A stretch of 64,000 nucleotides of DNA, taken from Thraustochytrium sp. TN22 (Eukaryota; Sar; Bigyra; Thraustochytrida; Thraustochytriidae). The notes below the pieces were generated by a model, which was not told the origin of the DNA, searched no databases, and worked only from the letters and a program-made list of their open reading frames with translations. The translations under genes and the position numbers were made by a program. Below, piece by piece: positions 35,496 through 47,400 of this stretch (position 1 is its first letter; every line of letters begins with the position of its first letter). The stretch spans positions 42,557 through 106,556 of the forward strand of contig JABLUY010000030.1 of the NCBI GenBank assembly GCA_013306675.1. The letters are read 5' to 3'.

Positions 35496-36967
35496 GGCGC
35501 CAGCGAGGCGAGACGCTTCGCCTCGCTGCGTCGGGCTGGGCGTGCTTGCGCTCTCCGCGGAGCTGCGCCCGCTGATCTCGCGCCGCCCGGCCTCCGCTTT
35601 CTCCGCGCGCACGAGCGACGGCCGCGACCTCCGAGGTCTGCCGAGGTCTGCCGAGCCTCCAGAATCTCTCTGTTGTAGTAGCACCGCAACAGTGCCCAGG
35701 GTCTCTGCGACGGCCGTGCCGGCGGCCCCGTCGCGCGGCGCGAGGCGGCGGAGGCCTTGGTGTCCTCGTCGCACAGTGTGCCGCGCTGCAAGACGCTTTG
35801 TTTAGCTCTGAGACTCGAGCTCGCGCGGGGAGTTGAGCTCGCGAAAGCCTCGGACGTCCTGTGGTGACGGCACAAGCACAAGCACTGCTGGACCGACCGC
35901 GAACTCTATTCAAGTTGTGCGAGGCGCGCAGCGGCGCGCACTGCAGACACTGACAACTTGATGGAAGGCACTGCAGCTTCGACGGAACACAACCACTAGC
36001 GCTGGCGGAGGCCTCTTGGTCGGCAGCACTGCAGCGGTGAATCCCACACGTGCATTTGTCGCGGGTCCACTGGCAAAGCAATATGCCAGCCTCGCGCCGC
36101 TTGCAGTAACCCAACCCCTCGCCCTGAGCCGGCCTTCTTGTGCCTTGGACCTTCTGCAAGCCCGTCACCAGCCATGCAGGCGTCCTGCATCCTTGCAACA
36201 CGCCACATTGAGTTGATGACATCCTGCCGGGCCCTGTTCAATCAATAGCTCGCCTTGACTTTGTCGAGCCCGCCTTTTGCAACGATGAGCAGCGACCTCA
36301 GCATCTTCATCGGGGATGGTCTTCGGCATCGCTTCTCGTGCGGCTGAGAGCTCGTCCGTGGCAAGCAGGTCGAAGATGCCGTGTTCGCGCCACGCCACTC
36401 GCTACCAGTATCGCTTCAACGCCACGTTCGCCTCTCCCTGAGCCGAGTCTCCCGCCGCCACCTCAAGCCACCCCATCGGTCCCCTATTCGCCCGCACGCC
36501 TGCCATGCCCATTGACGGTGAGCTCGCAGCGCATCCCAGTCCCCATCTCATTGAGCTCGCCGCTCCGCACGCGCCGCACCTCATCACGAGTCCATCCGCC
36601 TAAAACTCCCGCCTCGCCGCAGTTCTAGGCCGAAATCAGCCACCTGCAGCAGCAGGACGTCGTGCAGCAGCCGTGCGGCCTCGCCCCGCCCTCGTGCCGG
36701 CGCCCGCGGCCAGTTCTCGCGGTCCCTGACGGCCCTGGCCGAGCTCGGGTCGCCGCCGAGCACGACGAAAGACCGCCTTGTCGAGCCCAAGTTGGAGCCC
36801 GCCCGGCGGCGAGCAAACCCGAGACCCAGAGCTCCGCGCGCCTCGCTCGCCTCGGCAGGCGGCGCGGCGCGGCAGGCGGCGGCGCGCGAGCGCAGGACCG
36901 GCCGCGCGGCCCCGGCCGCGCGCGGTGGAGCCGCGCGCAGCGGCGGCGCGGTCTCGGCGGCGGCGGG
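35496..36967. promoter_or_regulatory. Divergent intergenic region Mog/kinesin
   Basis: 1.47 kb. No frame has convincing protein character. The left two-thirds has lower GC than the genes. The last ~300 bp before the kinesin start is extremely GC-rich. No repeats of note. Confidence 0.5.
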
Positions 36968-39900
36968 ATGGCGGGCACGGCGCAGCATAACCGCCGCGGC
37001 GCGTGGGCGCCCGCGACGCCCGCGCGCGCGGGCGGCGGCGCGGGCGGCGCGGGCGAGGCGGCGGGGAACGGGTCGCACGTGCGCGTGTTCGTGCGGATCC
37101 GGCCGGGGGAGGTGGTGTCGGGCAGCAGCGATGCGGCGCGCAAGAACGCGCCGGCGGCGGTGGCCAAGGTGAGCGAGACCATCCTGGGCGCGGACGCGAG
37201 CGCGCTGCCGGGCGCGGAGGAGAGGCACTTCGTGTACGATGGCGTCTTCGACGGCGCCGCCACGCAGGAGCAGGTGTACGCGGCGTGCGGCGAGCCGCTC
37301 GTGTCGGAGGTGGTCAAGGGGTTCAACTGCACGGTGCTGGCGTACGGCCAGACCGGGTCCGGCAAGACGCACACCATCTTCGGGCCGGAGGGCGCGTTGG
37401 AGGACGAGGCCGCGCAGGAGGGCGACCTGCGCGGCGTGCTGCCGCGGCTGCTGGAGGACCTCTTCGCGCGCTTCAAGACGGAGGCGCGCGAGCACGCCAA
37501 CGTGGAGTTCCTGTGCAAGGGCGGCCTGGTGGAGATCTACAACGAGCGCGTGCACGACCTGCTGGACGGCGCCTCGGACAGCAACCTGCAGCTGCGCGAG
37601 TCCATGCACCGCGGCGTGTACGTGGAAGGCCAGACCGAGGTGGTCTTCGACACGGCGCAGGAGGCGCTCGACACGGTGCGGCGTGGCGCGGAGGGCCGGC
37701 GCGTGGGCGCGACGGCCATGAACCGCGAGAGCAGCCGGTCGCACACCGTCTTCACGCTGACGCTGGAGAGCCGCGCGCCGGACGCGGACGGCGTGCTGGT
37801 CTCGCGCAAGTCTCGCGTTAACATCGTGGACCTGGCCGGCAGCGAGCGCCAAAAGCTCACCAAGGCCACGGACGAGCGCCTGGTGGAGGCCAACTACATC
37901 AACAAGTCGCTGCTCTGCCTCGGCACGGTCATCAGCTCGCTCGCGGCGCTGGCCGACGCGACCGGGCCCAACCTGCGCCCGCACATCAAGTACCGCGACT
38001 CCAAGCTGACCTTTCTGCTGCGCGACTCCCTGGGCGGCAACTCCAAGACGCACATGATCGCCAACGTGAACCCGTCCATGCACTACGTGGCCGAGACGCT
38101 CTCGACGCTCAAGTTTGCGCAGCGCGCCAAGCGCATCCGCAACAAGGCCAAGGTCAACGAGGACCTGGCCAGCGCCAGCCTCGCCTCGCTGCGCGCGCAG
38201 GTGGCGCGACTCAAGGCGGATCTCGAGGCCGCGCAGGCCGCCGCGCCCGTGCCGCGCCCGCTCGGCGAGGCGTCCGGCGACGCTGGTGGCGAGGACGCCT
38301 TCGCGCTGGAGCGCGTCGAGCAGCTGCTGGCGCACGCGCTGGCCTCGGCCGAGGCGGCGCGCCAGCGCGCCGAGGACCTCACTGGGCTCGTCAAGTCGCA
38401 GGAGCAGGCGCGCGACAAGCTCGCCAAGGCCCTGGCCGGCCAGAAGTCGCTCTTCAAGCTCAAGACCAGCCAGGTCGCGCAGCTTGTCAAGGACCGCTCG
38501 GCCGTCGACACCGCCGCGCTGGAGCGCTGGCAGACGCACGAGGCCGGCCTCAGCCGCGCCCTGCTCGAGGTCAACCCGGACGCCGTGGAGTGGCGCTCCA
38601 AGTTCGAGGAGCTGCGCACCTCGACTCGCATTGACGAGGCGCGCCGCGAGGCGCTCGACGAGACCGAGGCCATGAACCGCCAGCTTTCCAAGGAGGTCAA
38701 GGCGCTCCTCGACAGCAAGCGCGCGCTCCAGGACATGCTCGCCGCGCGCCCCGCCCCGAGCCAAAAGGTGGAAGAAGAAGAGGAGGCGGGTTCGGCCGAG
38801 GCTGGGGTGGGTGCAGAAGCGGAGGGCGACCAGGCCGGCGAGGAGGACGACCACCAGGCTGAGGACTCCCGGACCTCGTCCTTCTCCGGCGGGGATGGCA
38901 CCGCCAGCGCCTCGAGCAGCTTCAAGAAGCTGGCCTTTGAGACGCCGCTCAAGGGCAACCTCAAGGACGGCTTCTTGCGGCCGCCGCGCACGGGGCGCGC
39001 GGGCGCAAGCGCGAGCGCGAGCGCGGCGCGCGCCTCGCTGACGCCGGCGCGCATCATGGCGACCCGGCGGCGCGAGTCGAACGGGTCTAACGGGTCGGTG
39101 TGCCCAACGCCCTCGCCCGCCGACATGGAGCGCGCCGAGCTCTCGATGCTGCAGGACCAGAAACGCAAGATCATGTCGAGCATCGACGAGCAGCAGCGCA
39201 GCGCCGAGCTGGAGAAGCTGCGCGCCGAGGCCGGCTCGTTGCGCGAGGAGCGCGACGGCCTGCAGGACCGTGTCTCGCAGGCCGAGCGCGCCGTCGAAGA
39301 GGCGCGCGCCGCCAACGAGCAGCTGCGCGCCGCCGAGGCCGCCGCCAACAAGGAGGTCATGGCGCTGGAGAAGCGCATCTCCGAGGCCATGGAGCAGCAG
39401 ATCGAGCTCGACAAGGTGCGCGAGGACCTGGAGAACTTGCAGGCGCAGCACCTCGTGACGGAGCGCGCGCTTACGGACCTGCAAAAGACCTCGCGCGAGG
39501 ACCGCGACCGCCTCGAGGCCGAGCTCCTCGACGCGCGCGCCGCCGTCGAGTCGCTCATGCAGTCGCACACCGAGCGCGAGGCCGCCGCCGAGGAGCAGGA
39601 GCAGCAGCAGCAGGTGCTGCAGGAGGAGGTTGAGCAGCTCACGCAGCTGCGCGAGGCCCAGCAGACCACGGACCGCCTGCGCATTGCCAAGCTCAAGGCT
39701 GACATCGCCGACGCCGAGACGCGCGAGCGCGCCACCTCCGCCAAGGCCGGCGAGCTCGAGCACGCCGTGGCGCAGTTCCGCGACAGCCTGCGCAAGGAGC
39801 GCGCCCGCGCCGAGGAGGCTGAGGCCGACCGCGAGCGCCTCGCTGCCGACAAGGCCGACCTCGAGACGGCTGTCGACGCCTCGGCCGCCCAGGCCGAGGT

Positions 39901-40780
39901 GCTGCGCACCAGTCTGGATGAGGCCACCGCCGAGCTCGCGCGCCTCGAAGAGGCGCAGCGCGCGCGCGAGCGCCACCTCATCGCCGAGCTTGCCAGCCAG
40001 CATGCGCGCCTCAAGCTGGGCGACGTGGACGGCACGGCCGCCGAGGCCGAGACCGCCGCGACAAGCGGCGACGACGGCGACAGCGCCCTGGTCGACGAGG
40101 ACGCCCTCAAGGCCGCTGAGGCGGACGAGCACCAGCTGCGCCTCGAGGCCGAGGCGCGCGTCGTGGAGCTCCAGCTCAAGGTTGAGGAGCTCTCGGCCGC
40201 CAACGCCAAGCTCGCTGGCAACGCCAACGCCAAGCAGCGCATCCGCTACGTGCAGGGCCTCCGCGACGAGATTTTGAGCCTGCGCGACACCGAGGAGCGC
40301 CTGCGCCGCCGTCTGCGTGCCCTCGAAACCCGGCCCGCTGCGGCCGGCTCCGCCGAGCACCGGCCGTCCTCGCCCGCCGAGCACCATGACCGCCCCGAGA
40401 AGCCCAGCGAGGACGTGCAGATAAACTACGTGCGCGATCTAGAGGCGCAGATCGCCGACCTACAGGCCGTGCGCGACCGTGAGGCGGAGCGCGCCGAAAA
40501 GCTCGAGGCCGACCTCGAGCAGCGCAACGCGGCCTTCTCCTCGCTCACTGAAAAGTCCCTGCACCTGAAGAACCTCATCATGCAGATCAAGGAGCGCCGC
40601 CCCGAGGCGCTCGAGCTCGGCCATGCGCCGCTCCCGGAAGACATGGAGGACCTGCTGCGCGAGCACAACAGCTTGCTCGAGGAGAGGGACGCCTGGCTCG
40701 TCGAGCGCAAGGCTCTGCGCGCTGCCCTCGCGCACCTGCACGGTGGCGCCAACGAAAACAGCGTGGATGCTGCCAACTAA
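36968..40780 (+). CDS. N-terminal motor kinesin with long coiled coil (kinesin-12-like)
   Basis: 1,270 residues from ATG 36968. Motor at ~38-385: VRVFVRIRPGE, AYGQTGSGKT (P-loop ~127), NRESSRSHTVF (switch I), VDLAGSERQKLTK (switch II), YINKSLLCLGTVISSLA and YRDSKLTFLLRDSLGGNSKT. The LAGSERQ-K wording and the RDSLGGNSKT end resemble KIF15/kinesin-12 proteins; assignment to that subfamily is tentative. Discontinuous coiled coils span ~400-600 and ~690-1255, split by an acidic, then Ser/Lys-rich linker (~600-700) that may be phosphorylated. It is a plus-end type N-kinesin by layout: ATP-driven transport or spindle/phragmoplast work on microtubules. A CTAGCTAG motif lies 18 bp after the stop. Confidence 0.92.
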   Translation: MAGTAQHNRRGAWAPATPARAGGGAGGAGEAAGNGSHVRVFVRIRPGEVVSGSSDAARKNAPAAVAKVSETILGADASALPGAEERHFVYDGVFDGAATQEQVYAACGEPLVSEVVKGFNCTVLAYGQTGSGKTHTIFGPEGALEDEAAQEGDLRGVLPRLLEDLFARFKTEAREHANVEFLCKGGLVEIYNERVHDLLDGASDSNLQLRESMHRGVYVEGQTEVVFDTAQEALDTVRRGAEGRRVGATAMNRESSRSHTVFTLTLESRAPDADGVLVSRKSRVNIVDLAGSERQKLTKATDERLVEANYINKSLLCLGTVISSLAALADATGPNLRPHIKYRDSKLTFLLRDSLGGNSKTHMIANVNPSMHYVAETLSTLKFAQRAKRIRNKAKVNEDLASASLASLRAQVARLKADLEAAQAAAPVPRPLGEASGDAGGEDAFALERVEQLLAHALASAEAARQRAEDLTGLVKSQEQARDKLAKALAGQKSLFKLKTSQVAQLVKDRSAVDTAALERWQTHEAGLSRALLEVNPDAVEWRSKFEELRTSTRIDEARREALDETEAMNRQLSKEVKALLDSKRALQDMLAARPAPSQKVEEEEEAGSAEAGVGAEAEGDQAGEEDDHQAEDSRTSSFSGGDGTASASSSFKKLAFETPLKGNLKDGFLRPPRTGRAGASASASAARASLTPARIMATRRRESNGSNGSVCPTPSPADMERAELSMLQDQKRKIMSSIDEQQRSAELEKLRAEAGSLREERDGLQDRVSQAERAVEEARAANEQLRAAEAAANKEVMALEKRISEAMEQQIELDKVREDLENLQAQHLVTERALTDLQKTSREDRDRLEAELLDARAAVESLMQSHTEREAAAEEQEQQQQVLQEEVEQLTQLREAQQTTDRLRIAKLKADIADAETRERATSAKAGELEHAVAQFRDSLRKERARAEEAEADRERLAADKADLETAVDASAAQAEVLRTSLDEATAELARLEEAQRARERHLIAELASQHARLKLGDVDGTAAEAETAATSGDDGDSALVDEDALKAAEADEHQLRLEAEARVVELQLKVEELSAANAKLAGNANAKQRIRYVQGLRDEILSLRDTEERLRRRLRALETRPAAAGSAEHRPSSPAEHHDRPEKPSEDVQINYVRDLEAQIADLQAVRDREAERAEKLEADLEQRNAAFSSLTEKSLHLKNLIMQIKERRPEALELGHAPLPEDMEDLLREHNSLLEERDAWLVERKALRAALAHLHGGANENSVDAAN

Positions 40781-41300
<520 letters not shown>

Positions 41301-44300
41301 TCATCCCACGCTGCCACGACGGCTCCCGCCACCGCGGCCCGAGCCGGAGCGCCGAAAGAGAAGATCGTTGGACTTGGCCTCCTCCGCCTCGAAACAGTCG
41401 ATGCACCGGCATTTGCTCTCCACGTCGCATGAGAGCAGCGAGCTGTGCGGCCGGTGCGCCGTGCACTTGCGACAGTACACCAGGTGGCAGCCGCCGCACG
41501 TATGGCGATTGTGGGCCTTGACTTTGACGCTGCACCGCGCGCACTGCCGGATGCTCGCTTCGATGGAGGAGCTGCCAGCGCCCTCGAGCATCATCTGCCG
41601 GCGCACCGAGGAAGGCGGCGGCGAGGCCGAGGGCGCCCGCGCGCCGGCACCGCTGTCGCGGCCCGAGGTGGAGGAACCCACCTTCTCCAGAGACTGGGCC
41701 AGCTTGCGCCCGCCCTTGCGCAGGCTTGTGCCGATCCACCGCTTATACCGCTGACGCGGGGAAGCACCGGCATCAGCGGACGGGTTGCTCGCCTCGCTGA
41801 GAGAGGACGAGACCTCGGAGCCGAGCGGCGCGGAGAAGGCGTTGATGACGCGCTGCAGCACCACGTGCCGCTTCACCACCTCCCACTTGGACTCGGACGT
41901 GGGCGAGAGCGGGATCGGGATGTGGCGCGCCGAGCCCTCGGTCGGGCAGCTGCGCGACGAGGAGGAGGCCGTCAGCCCGGAGAACTGCAGGCCGCGGTTC
42001 GACGCGAAACCGGACCCGGATGCCTGCGCCTGCGGCGGCATGGCCGTGCCGGCCCCGCCGCCACGCGGCCGCACGCTGCCAGAGCCGACCGTGGGGAAGG
42101 TGGCGCGCACGGCGCGGTCGATGATGGCGTGGTGCGGCGAACGCGGCGACGAGGAGCTCTCCATCATGCCGCTGTCCGTGCGCTCGCTGTCGTCGCCGGA
42201 GCCCAGGCCGCGCCTACTGCTGGCCTTGCGCTCCAAGTACCGAATGCCCATGTTGAGCAGGCGATCCACGCCAAAGGCCGTGCCACAGTACGTCTCAAAG
42301 AGCAGCACGAAGCGGTCGCGCACGGACCGCAGCAGGCGCGCCTTCTCGCGCGTCGGGATGTTGCGGAACATAGTGAAGGCGCCCACGGCCGAGACCACAG
42401 CCATGATGCGGTAGTAGTTGTCGATGATGGCCAGGCTGAGGTAGAAAGGCGCAAACACCAGGTTTGTTGCGATCCGCCACGCCAGGCTCGACACCGTCAC
42501 GCACGAGTCCGAATTAGCGCGCACGGGCTGCGACTCGCCCGGCGGCGAAACGCCCATGAGGTTCCATGCCTCGACACGGTATACAAAGTCGACGCTGGTC
42601 TTGAGGCCCGTGTCAAAGGCCGTCGTCGAGAGCCCGCTGTACACTGTGGTCCACGCGTCCGTCTCCTTGGCAGGCCGCCGCAGCAGCCGATACTTGTGGA
42701 TGGGCAGCTCGTCGCTGCGCGAGATGGAATGCGAGACCTTGGCCCAGTGCAGGCGCACCGACCCGCATGCGTCGCCCGGCGTCGCCTCCAGGTAAAAGTG
42801 CTCCGTGGGCGGCGTGCCGAGGCCCATGAAGAGCACCGCAATGGCGCGCGTCAGCAGGTGCTGATGGTGAGGGTCAGTCACGCCGAGGTCCTCGAGGCGC
42901 TCCTCGCCGTCCTCGCCGATGAGCTGCGCCAGCTCATAGCCCGTGATGCCGCGCTTGCGGAAGTTGTCCGCATACTGCGGCAGCTCCACGCCGTGCGCGA
43001 CCCAGTCGGCGGTCTTGGACGCGGTCATGAGCCGCTGCATACCCTTCCAGCGCAGCTCGAACTCATTTTGAAGGATCACCTTGTCCTCATCGTCGTCCAT
43101 GGCGGTCATGCCGGCCTTGACGCCCTTCTCCTCGATGAACCGCCGCAGCTCCGACTCGCGCCGCGAGTCGTTCCCGGGTTTGCGCTTGATGGCGTCGCTC
43201 AGCTCGCTCGCGTAGTGCGCCAGCTCTGGCCCGTCGATGTCACCGTCGCCGTCTAGGTCGGCGTTCGAGAACACGGATTTCATCGCCACGCCCGCCTCGC
43301 CCTGCTGCGGCGCCCTGCTGGTATTCTTCTTCTTCACATTCTTGCTGCTCATGCGCTGCTTGTCTCCCTGAGACGCTGCGCGGGGGTCCAGCGGCGCAGC
43401 CGACTCGCTCGAGAACGGCGAGGATGGCAGCGACTTCGGGATGCCCTCGGGCTCTTCTTTCTCCGGTGTCTTGGACTTGGACTTGGCTGTCTCCGCCTTG
43501 CCCTTGGCAGCCTCTTGAGGGCACTCCGCGTAGCTGTAAGGACTGCGCCCCACGACGCTCCAGGCCTCCACGCGGATCTCAACGGGGCCGTCGCCCGCTG
43601 GTGACAGGTTTGTGACGGCGAGACTGCGCGCGCTCACGTCGTCGATGTCGCCAATGGGCTCCCAGTCGGCCGCGGCGGCCGCGCGCACAAAGGCGCGGAG
43701 GCGGTGCACGGGCGGCCGGCGGCTCGGCGTGGCGCACTCGCCGCCGCCGCCGCCGCCGCCGCCGGCGGCAGCCTCGTCGCTGGCCAGCTCCCAGCGTAGC
43801 ACCACGCCACTGCCGTCCGTGCGTTCGCAGGCGACGCGCGGCGCGAGCGGCGGCTCGGCCAGGCCCAGCAGGCGCACCGAGATGGACCGTAGCAGCTGGC
43901 GCTCGTGGAAGCGCGATGACACGCCCAGCTCGCGCAGGTACGCCGGCTCCTCCAGGAACATGGGCAGGTCGAAGCCCTTGACGCTGTTCTCGCGGAAGGC
44001 GTCCGCATACTGCGGCAGCAGCACGGCGTGCTCGACCCAGTCTGCCACCTCCTCTGGCGTGGCGAGCGAGGTCAGCCTGCGCCAGTGGCTGGACAGCTCG
44101 TTCGCCTGAATCCCCGACGTATCGTCCAGGTTCACGCGCTCCACGGCGTCCAGCACGCCCTGCTCCACGTCGCCCACCAGGTCACCTGCGCCGAACCTGC
44201 GCGCCACCTTGAGCAGCTCCTGCCCGGACAGCTCGCCGTCCGCGTCCAGGTCTGCGCCCCTGAAGAACCCCGACGCCTCCAGCTCTGCGTCTGACAGCTC

Positions 44301-44477
44301 TCCGTCGCCGTCCTGGTCCAGCGTCGCGCCGCCCGCGCGCGTCAGGTACGCGGCCGCGGCCAGCGTCATCACCATGAACACGCCCACCCTGGCGCCCATG
44401 CCGCCCAGCAGCCGCCGCCGCCGCCGGGGCCGCGGCGGCGGCGCCTCGCCTCGCCGCGCCTCGCCTCGCCGCGCCAT
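41301..44477 (-). CDS. STIM-like membrane protein: (EF-hand, SAM, FN3) x2, transmembrane, FYVE-type zinc finger
   Basis: 1,058 residues from ATG 44477; ATG 44399 (MGARVGVFMVMTLAAAAY) would give a tidier signal peptide. Order: signal (~27-48); EF-hand loops DQDGDGELSDAE (54-65) and DLDADGELSGQE (76-87); SAM domain (138-207); fibronectin-III-like (213-320); a disordered basic linker; EF loop DLDGDGDIDGPE (407-418) and a weaker one (460-471); SAM domain (487-555); FN3 (562-655); a hydrophobic segment (~668-705, one or two helices); a Ser-rich region; and a C-terminal Cys-rich finger (CARC, CGGC, CRKC, CxC) of FYVE/RING type. The second SAM region (HGVELPQYADNFRK) closely recalls the animal STIM1 EF-SAM module. 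Inference: an ER- or vesicle-lumen Ca2+ sensor with a cytosolic lipid- or protein-binding end. Confidence 0.8.
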   Translation of the reverse strand: MARRGEARRGEAPPPRPRRRRRLLGGMGARVGVFMVMTLAAAAYLTRAGGATLDQDGDGELSDAELEASGFFRGADLDADGELSGQELLKVARRFGAGDLVGDVEQGVLDAVERVNLDDTSGIQANELSSHWRRLTSLATPEEVADWVEHAVLLPQYADAFRENSVKGFDLPMFLEEPAYLRELGVSSRFHERQLLRSISVRLLGLAEPPLAPRVACERTDGSGVVLRWELASDEAAAGGGGGGGGECATPSRRPPVHRLRAFVRAAAAADWEPIGDIDDVSARSLAVTNLSPAGDGPVEIRVEAWSVVGRSPYSYAECPQEAAKGKAETAKSKSKTPEKEEPEGIPKSLPSSPFSSESAAPLDPRAASQGDKQRMSSKNVKKKNTSRAPQQGEAGVAMKSVFSNADLDGDGDIDGPELAHYASELSDAIKRKPGNDSRRESELRRFIEEKGVKAGMTAMDDDEDKVILQNEFELRWKGMQRLMTASKTADWVAHGVELPQYADNFRKRGITGYELAQLIGEDGEERLEDLGVTDPHHQHLLTRAIAVLFMGLGTPPTEHFYLEATPGDACGSVRLHWAKVSHSISRSDELPIHKYRLLRRPAKETDAWTTVYSGLSTTAFDTGLKTSVDFVYRVEAWNLMGVSPPGESQPVRANSDSCVTVSSLAWRIATNLVFAPFYLSLAIIDNYYRIMAVVSAVGAFTMFRNIPTREKARLLRSVRDRFVLLFETYCGTAFGVDRLLNMGIRYLERKASSRRGLGSGDDSERTDSGMMESSSSPRSPHHAIIDRAVRATFPTVGSGSVRPRGGGAGTAMPPQAQASGSGFASNRGLQFSGLTASSSSRSCPTEGSARHIPIPLSPTSESKWEVVKRHVVLQRVINAFSAPLGSEVSSSLSEASNPSADAGASPRQRYKRWIGTSLRKGGRKLAQSLEKVGSSTSGRDSGAGARAPSASPPPSSVRRQMMLEGAGSSSIEASIRQCARCSVKVKAHNRHTCGGCHLVYCRKCTAHRPHSSLLSCDVESKCRCIDCFEAEEAKSNDLLFRRSGSGRGGGSRRGSVG

Positions 44478-47400
44478 GCCGCCCGCCCTCGCGCGCGCCG
44501 CGCCCTCTTCGGAGCGGAGAGATCGGGTTTTGCGGGGTCCAGAACGAACGTCGGGCATGATGAGGCGCACCGGGCGGACGCCGCGCGGAAGGCGCGCGCG
44601 CGGCGGCGCCTCTGCGGCGCCCTGCGCGGCCAAACTCGCCCGCGGGGGGCTCTCCGGGCGGCCCCGGTCTTGCTGCTCGCGGCCCGCGCCTCGGGTCCGC
44701 TCGCTCCTGCGTGCTCCGCCCAGAAATCGCGCGCGAGGGGCCTGGGACTGCGCAACTGGCCGTTCGAGGCCACCGTGGCGCCGGACAGCCTCCTGGACAA
44801 GCCAAACCAAACCAACCCGAGTCCGAGACCTTGCAGCTGCTCCTCGAGGTCTGCCAGTGCCGGCTCGGCGCGCGCGAGAGGGAGGCCACGCGCGCCGGGG
44901 CGCGCCGGCGAGCGGCGAGCGGAGACCGGGCGCGCAGGATTAGGGTACAACTTGAAGGCTGCTGGCGTGGATAATGATGACGCAAATGGTGCAAGCTGCA
45001 AGAGCGACGGGCTGGGCTGGGCGCGTGTACCTGCCTGTGCGCGCGTACGTCTCGGTGGTGTCCATGCCTCTCTGGCAGGCAGCGCCGCGACGCGATGATC
45101 GATCGATAGACGGCGGGCCGCGATGAGATGGGAGCGCTAGCCCGGACTCTGCTTGGAGGAATGAGCCTCCACGAAGAGCGGAGATGGAAAGGAGACCGCG
45201 CCGGGCTGCTGAGCGAGCGCGTCCGTGCTTCCGTGACCGTCTTCGAGCCAATGGGTGTGCATGGGGTGTGCGTGCTGGGCGCGCTGGCCATGGTCGCCGC
45301 AGCCATCGCCACATGGCATTGATTCGCCAATGCAGTGTGCGAACGTTTGTCAAAAGTCTGGTGCCAGTGCCGCTGAGCACGCCGAGTCGCAGTTATCGCG
45401 CCGTGGCGGCCACCTCGCCATTTTTAATTTTTTGTTAGCGGAGCGTGAGCGGTGGACGACACACATACTCATGGTGTCTGTGGCTGCATGCAGCTGCGCC
45501 GCGACACACGTTGTCATGATCGATGATGTGACGCGGACGCGATCTCCCCCCAACCACCTCCAAACAAAAAAAAAGAAAGAAACAGGCAGGCCAACAAGAA
45601 GCAACGAGCGGCGAGGCTCATTTGGTGGACGCATGCGTGAATGATCTGCTCCCGGCAACTTGAAGCGAGCGTTTTACTTGACGACGTCTCGTGCGGCTCA
45701 CGTCTCGTACGATCCAGGCCTTGTGCGGTCGGCTGGATTAAGTTACAGGCACTTACAACTAGCGCTTGATCTCTCGTTCGGTAGATGCCTCGTGTGGATC
45801 GCATTTGTGCGCTTGGCGCCCCATGCGATTGGCGTGCCGTGCGGTGGACATCTCTTGCGGCTAGCGTTTCGCGCAGTTGACGTTGAGCCTCGCGCAGATG
45901 AAGACGCCCTCCTCGTGCGGACGACAACGCCGGCCCCGTGCGGTACGTTACTTGCTTGACGTTGCTGCTCTGCCTCGCATGCTCAATGTTCATCGCGCAC
46001 TTTGAATAATCCGGCCAATTCGATCGACGCACGACCCGGAAGGCTGATTGTTGCACAATGTGGGACTTCGGCCGTCGACAGAGATTCGCACCTTTTGCAG
46101 CAACGGAACCACGATTTGAACCCCTCGCTTCATGTCACGGCCCAGCTCCCTTCCATGTTTCCTGTTGCGCTGTGGTCTGGCATGCCATCTTATTTCGCAC
46201 CCGCACTGCAAAACTGAAGTCCGCAGGACTTTCAAGTAGGTCCCGGGACGGTGGTCCGTCTCGATGCACTTCCTTTGACCGCCTCCGGGAGACACCCAGC
46301 ACGTGGTGCAAAATTGCAAATAGCTTCTGTGCCTCTTGCTCCTAGCTAGCGAGAGTACCAACGGACCACTGCTGCGGACCACTGCAGCAGCCAAGGGGTG
46401 GGCCCGCGAGGACACCGACATGGCTCGGTTGTTGCGCCGAGCCTGCCAGTGAGGCTCAAGCAGGCGGGAGTGGGTCCGCGGCTTCTTCCATTGGCAGTCC
46501 GGGCACTTGGGCCATGGCGGTCGGAGCGGGTCCGGGCCGGGCGGGCGAGCCCCGCGGGGCTGCGTACAAGAGCGAGCCCATTGGGCGCGTCGTCGTCGTG
46601 AGCCGTGCCCTGGGGATTCGTGTCGGGACCTCGCCCGCCGGCCGCCGGGACAGACACGAATCCTCAGGGCCCGGCTCACGACGACGACGCGCCCAGACAA
46701 TCCTGCGGGTCGGCCATCGGACCTCGCCTGCCGGCTGCCGGGACAGGGCGAGCTCTGACTATCCTGCGGGTCGGCCATCGCATCCAAGTCAGCACCCCGG
46801 GCCTGCCATGGCCGGCCGGCTCGTGTTCCGCGGCCTACTTCCGCGCAGACCCCACTGCGCAGCGCGACTGCGTTGTCCTCGCAGTTTTCGGCGGCGAGCT
46901 TCACCGGAGAGACTCTGCGTCGGCCAACGCTCTTGCCAACGCCTGTGCTGCTGTACAGTACTTACTAGCTAGAGCTTAGTAGCAAGCTAGCTAGAGAGGC
47001 TGACCTGTCCACCAGCGACAGCTTCCTTCCTTCGCCGCCATCTTGGATTTACTTCCGCTTACTTGCCCTCACTGCCACTGGCGGTTCGTTGGCGGGCTAC
47101 TTGACTGGTTGGTGGAAATAAGGCCCGGTCCTGTCAACTGCTCCTCAAAACAGGAGCCTCACGCACGAGCCACGTCCGCCACGCCCGCGTGGCAACGCTT
47201 ACTATGCATTTACGACGTTCAGCCGAGTCAAGGCAGCCGCGCAGCCGGAGCGCGCGGCTCCGGGGCCGCGGTTCATCGCCCCTGGGCGGCTGACCTTTTT
47301 CCTTCGCTCAATGCATGACTCCCGGATGTCCGAGGAGTCACAAGATGGAGTTTGATCGAGTCCCGCTCGCTCGCATCCGTGGCGCTCGCGCCTCCGCCGT

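Noticed and set aside
36584-40387. 1,267-codon antisense frame over the kinesin gene
   Set aside because: It is the mirror of a GC3-rich coiled-coil gene. Its Leu/Val/Ala-heavy composition is the usual antisense shadow; the sense strand carries all kinesin motifs.
46095-46130. Possible tRNA B-box (GGTTCAAATC on the minus strand)
   Set aside because: The flanking bases do not pair as a T-stem and no acceptor or anticodon arm can be drawn.
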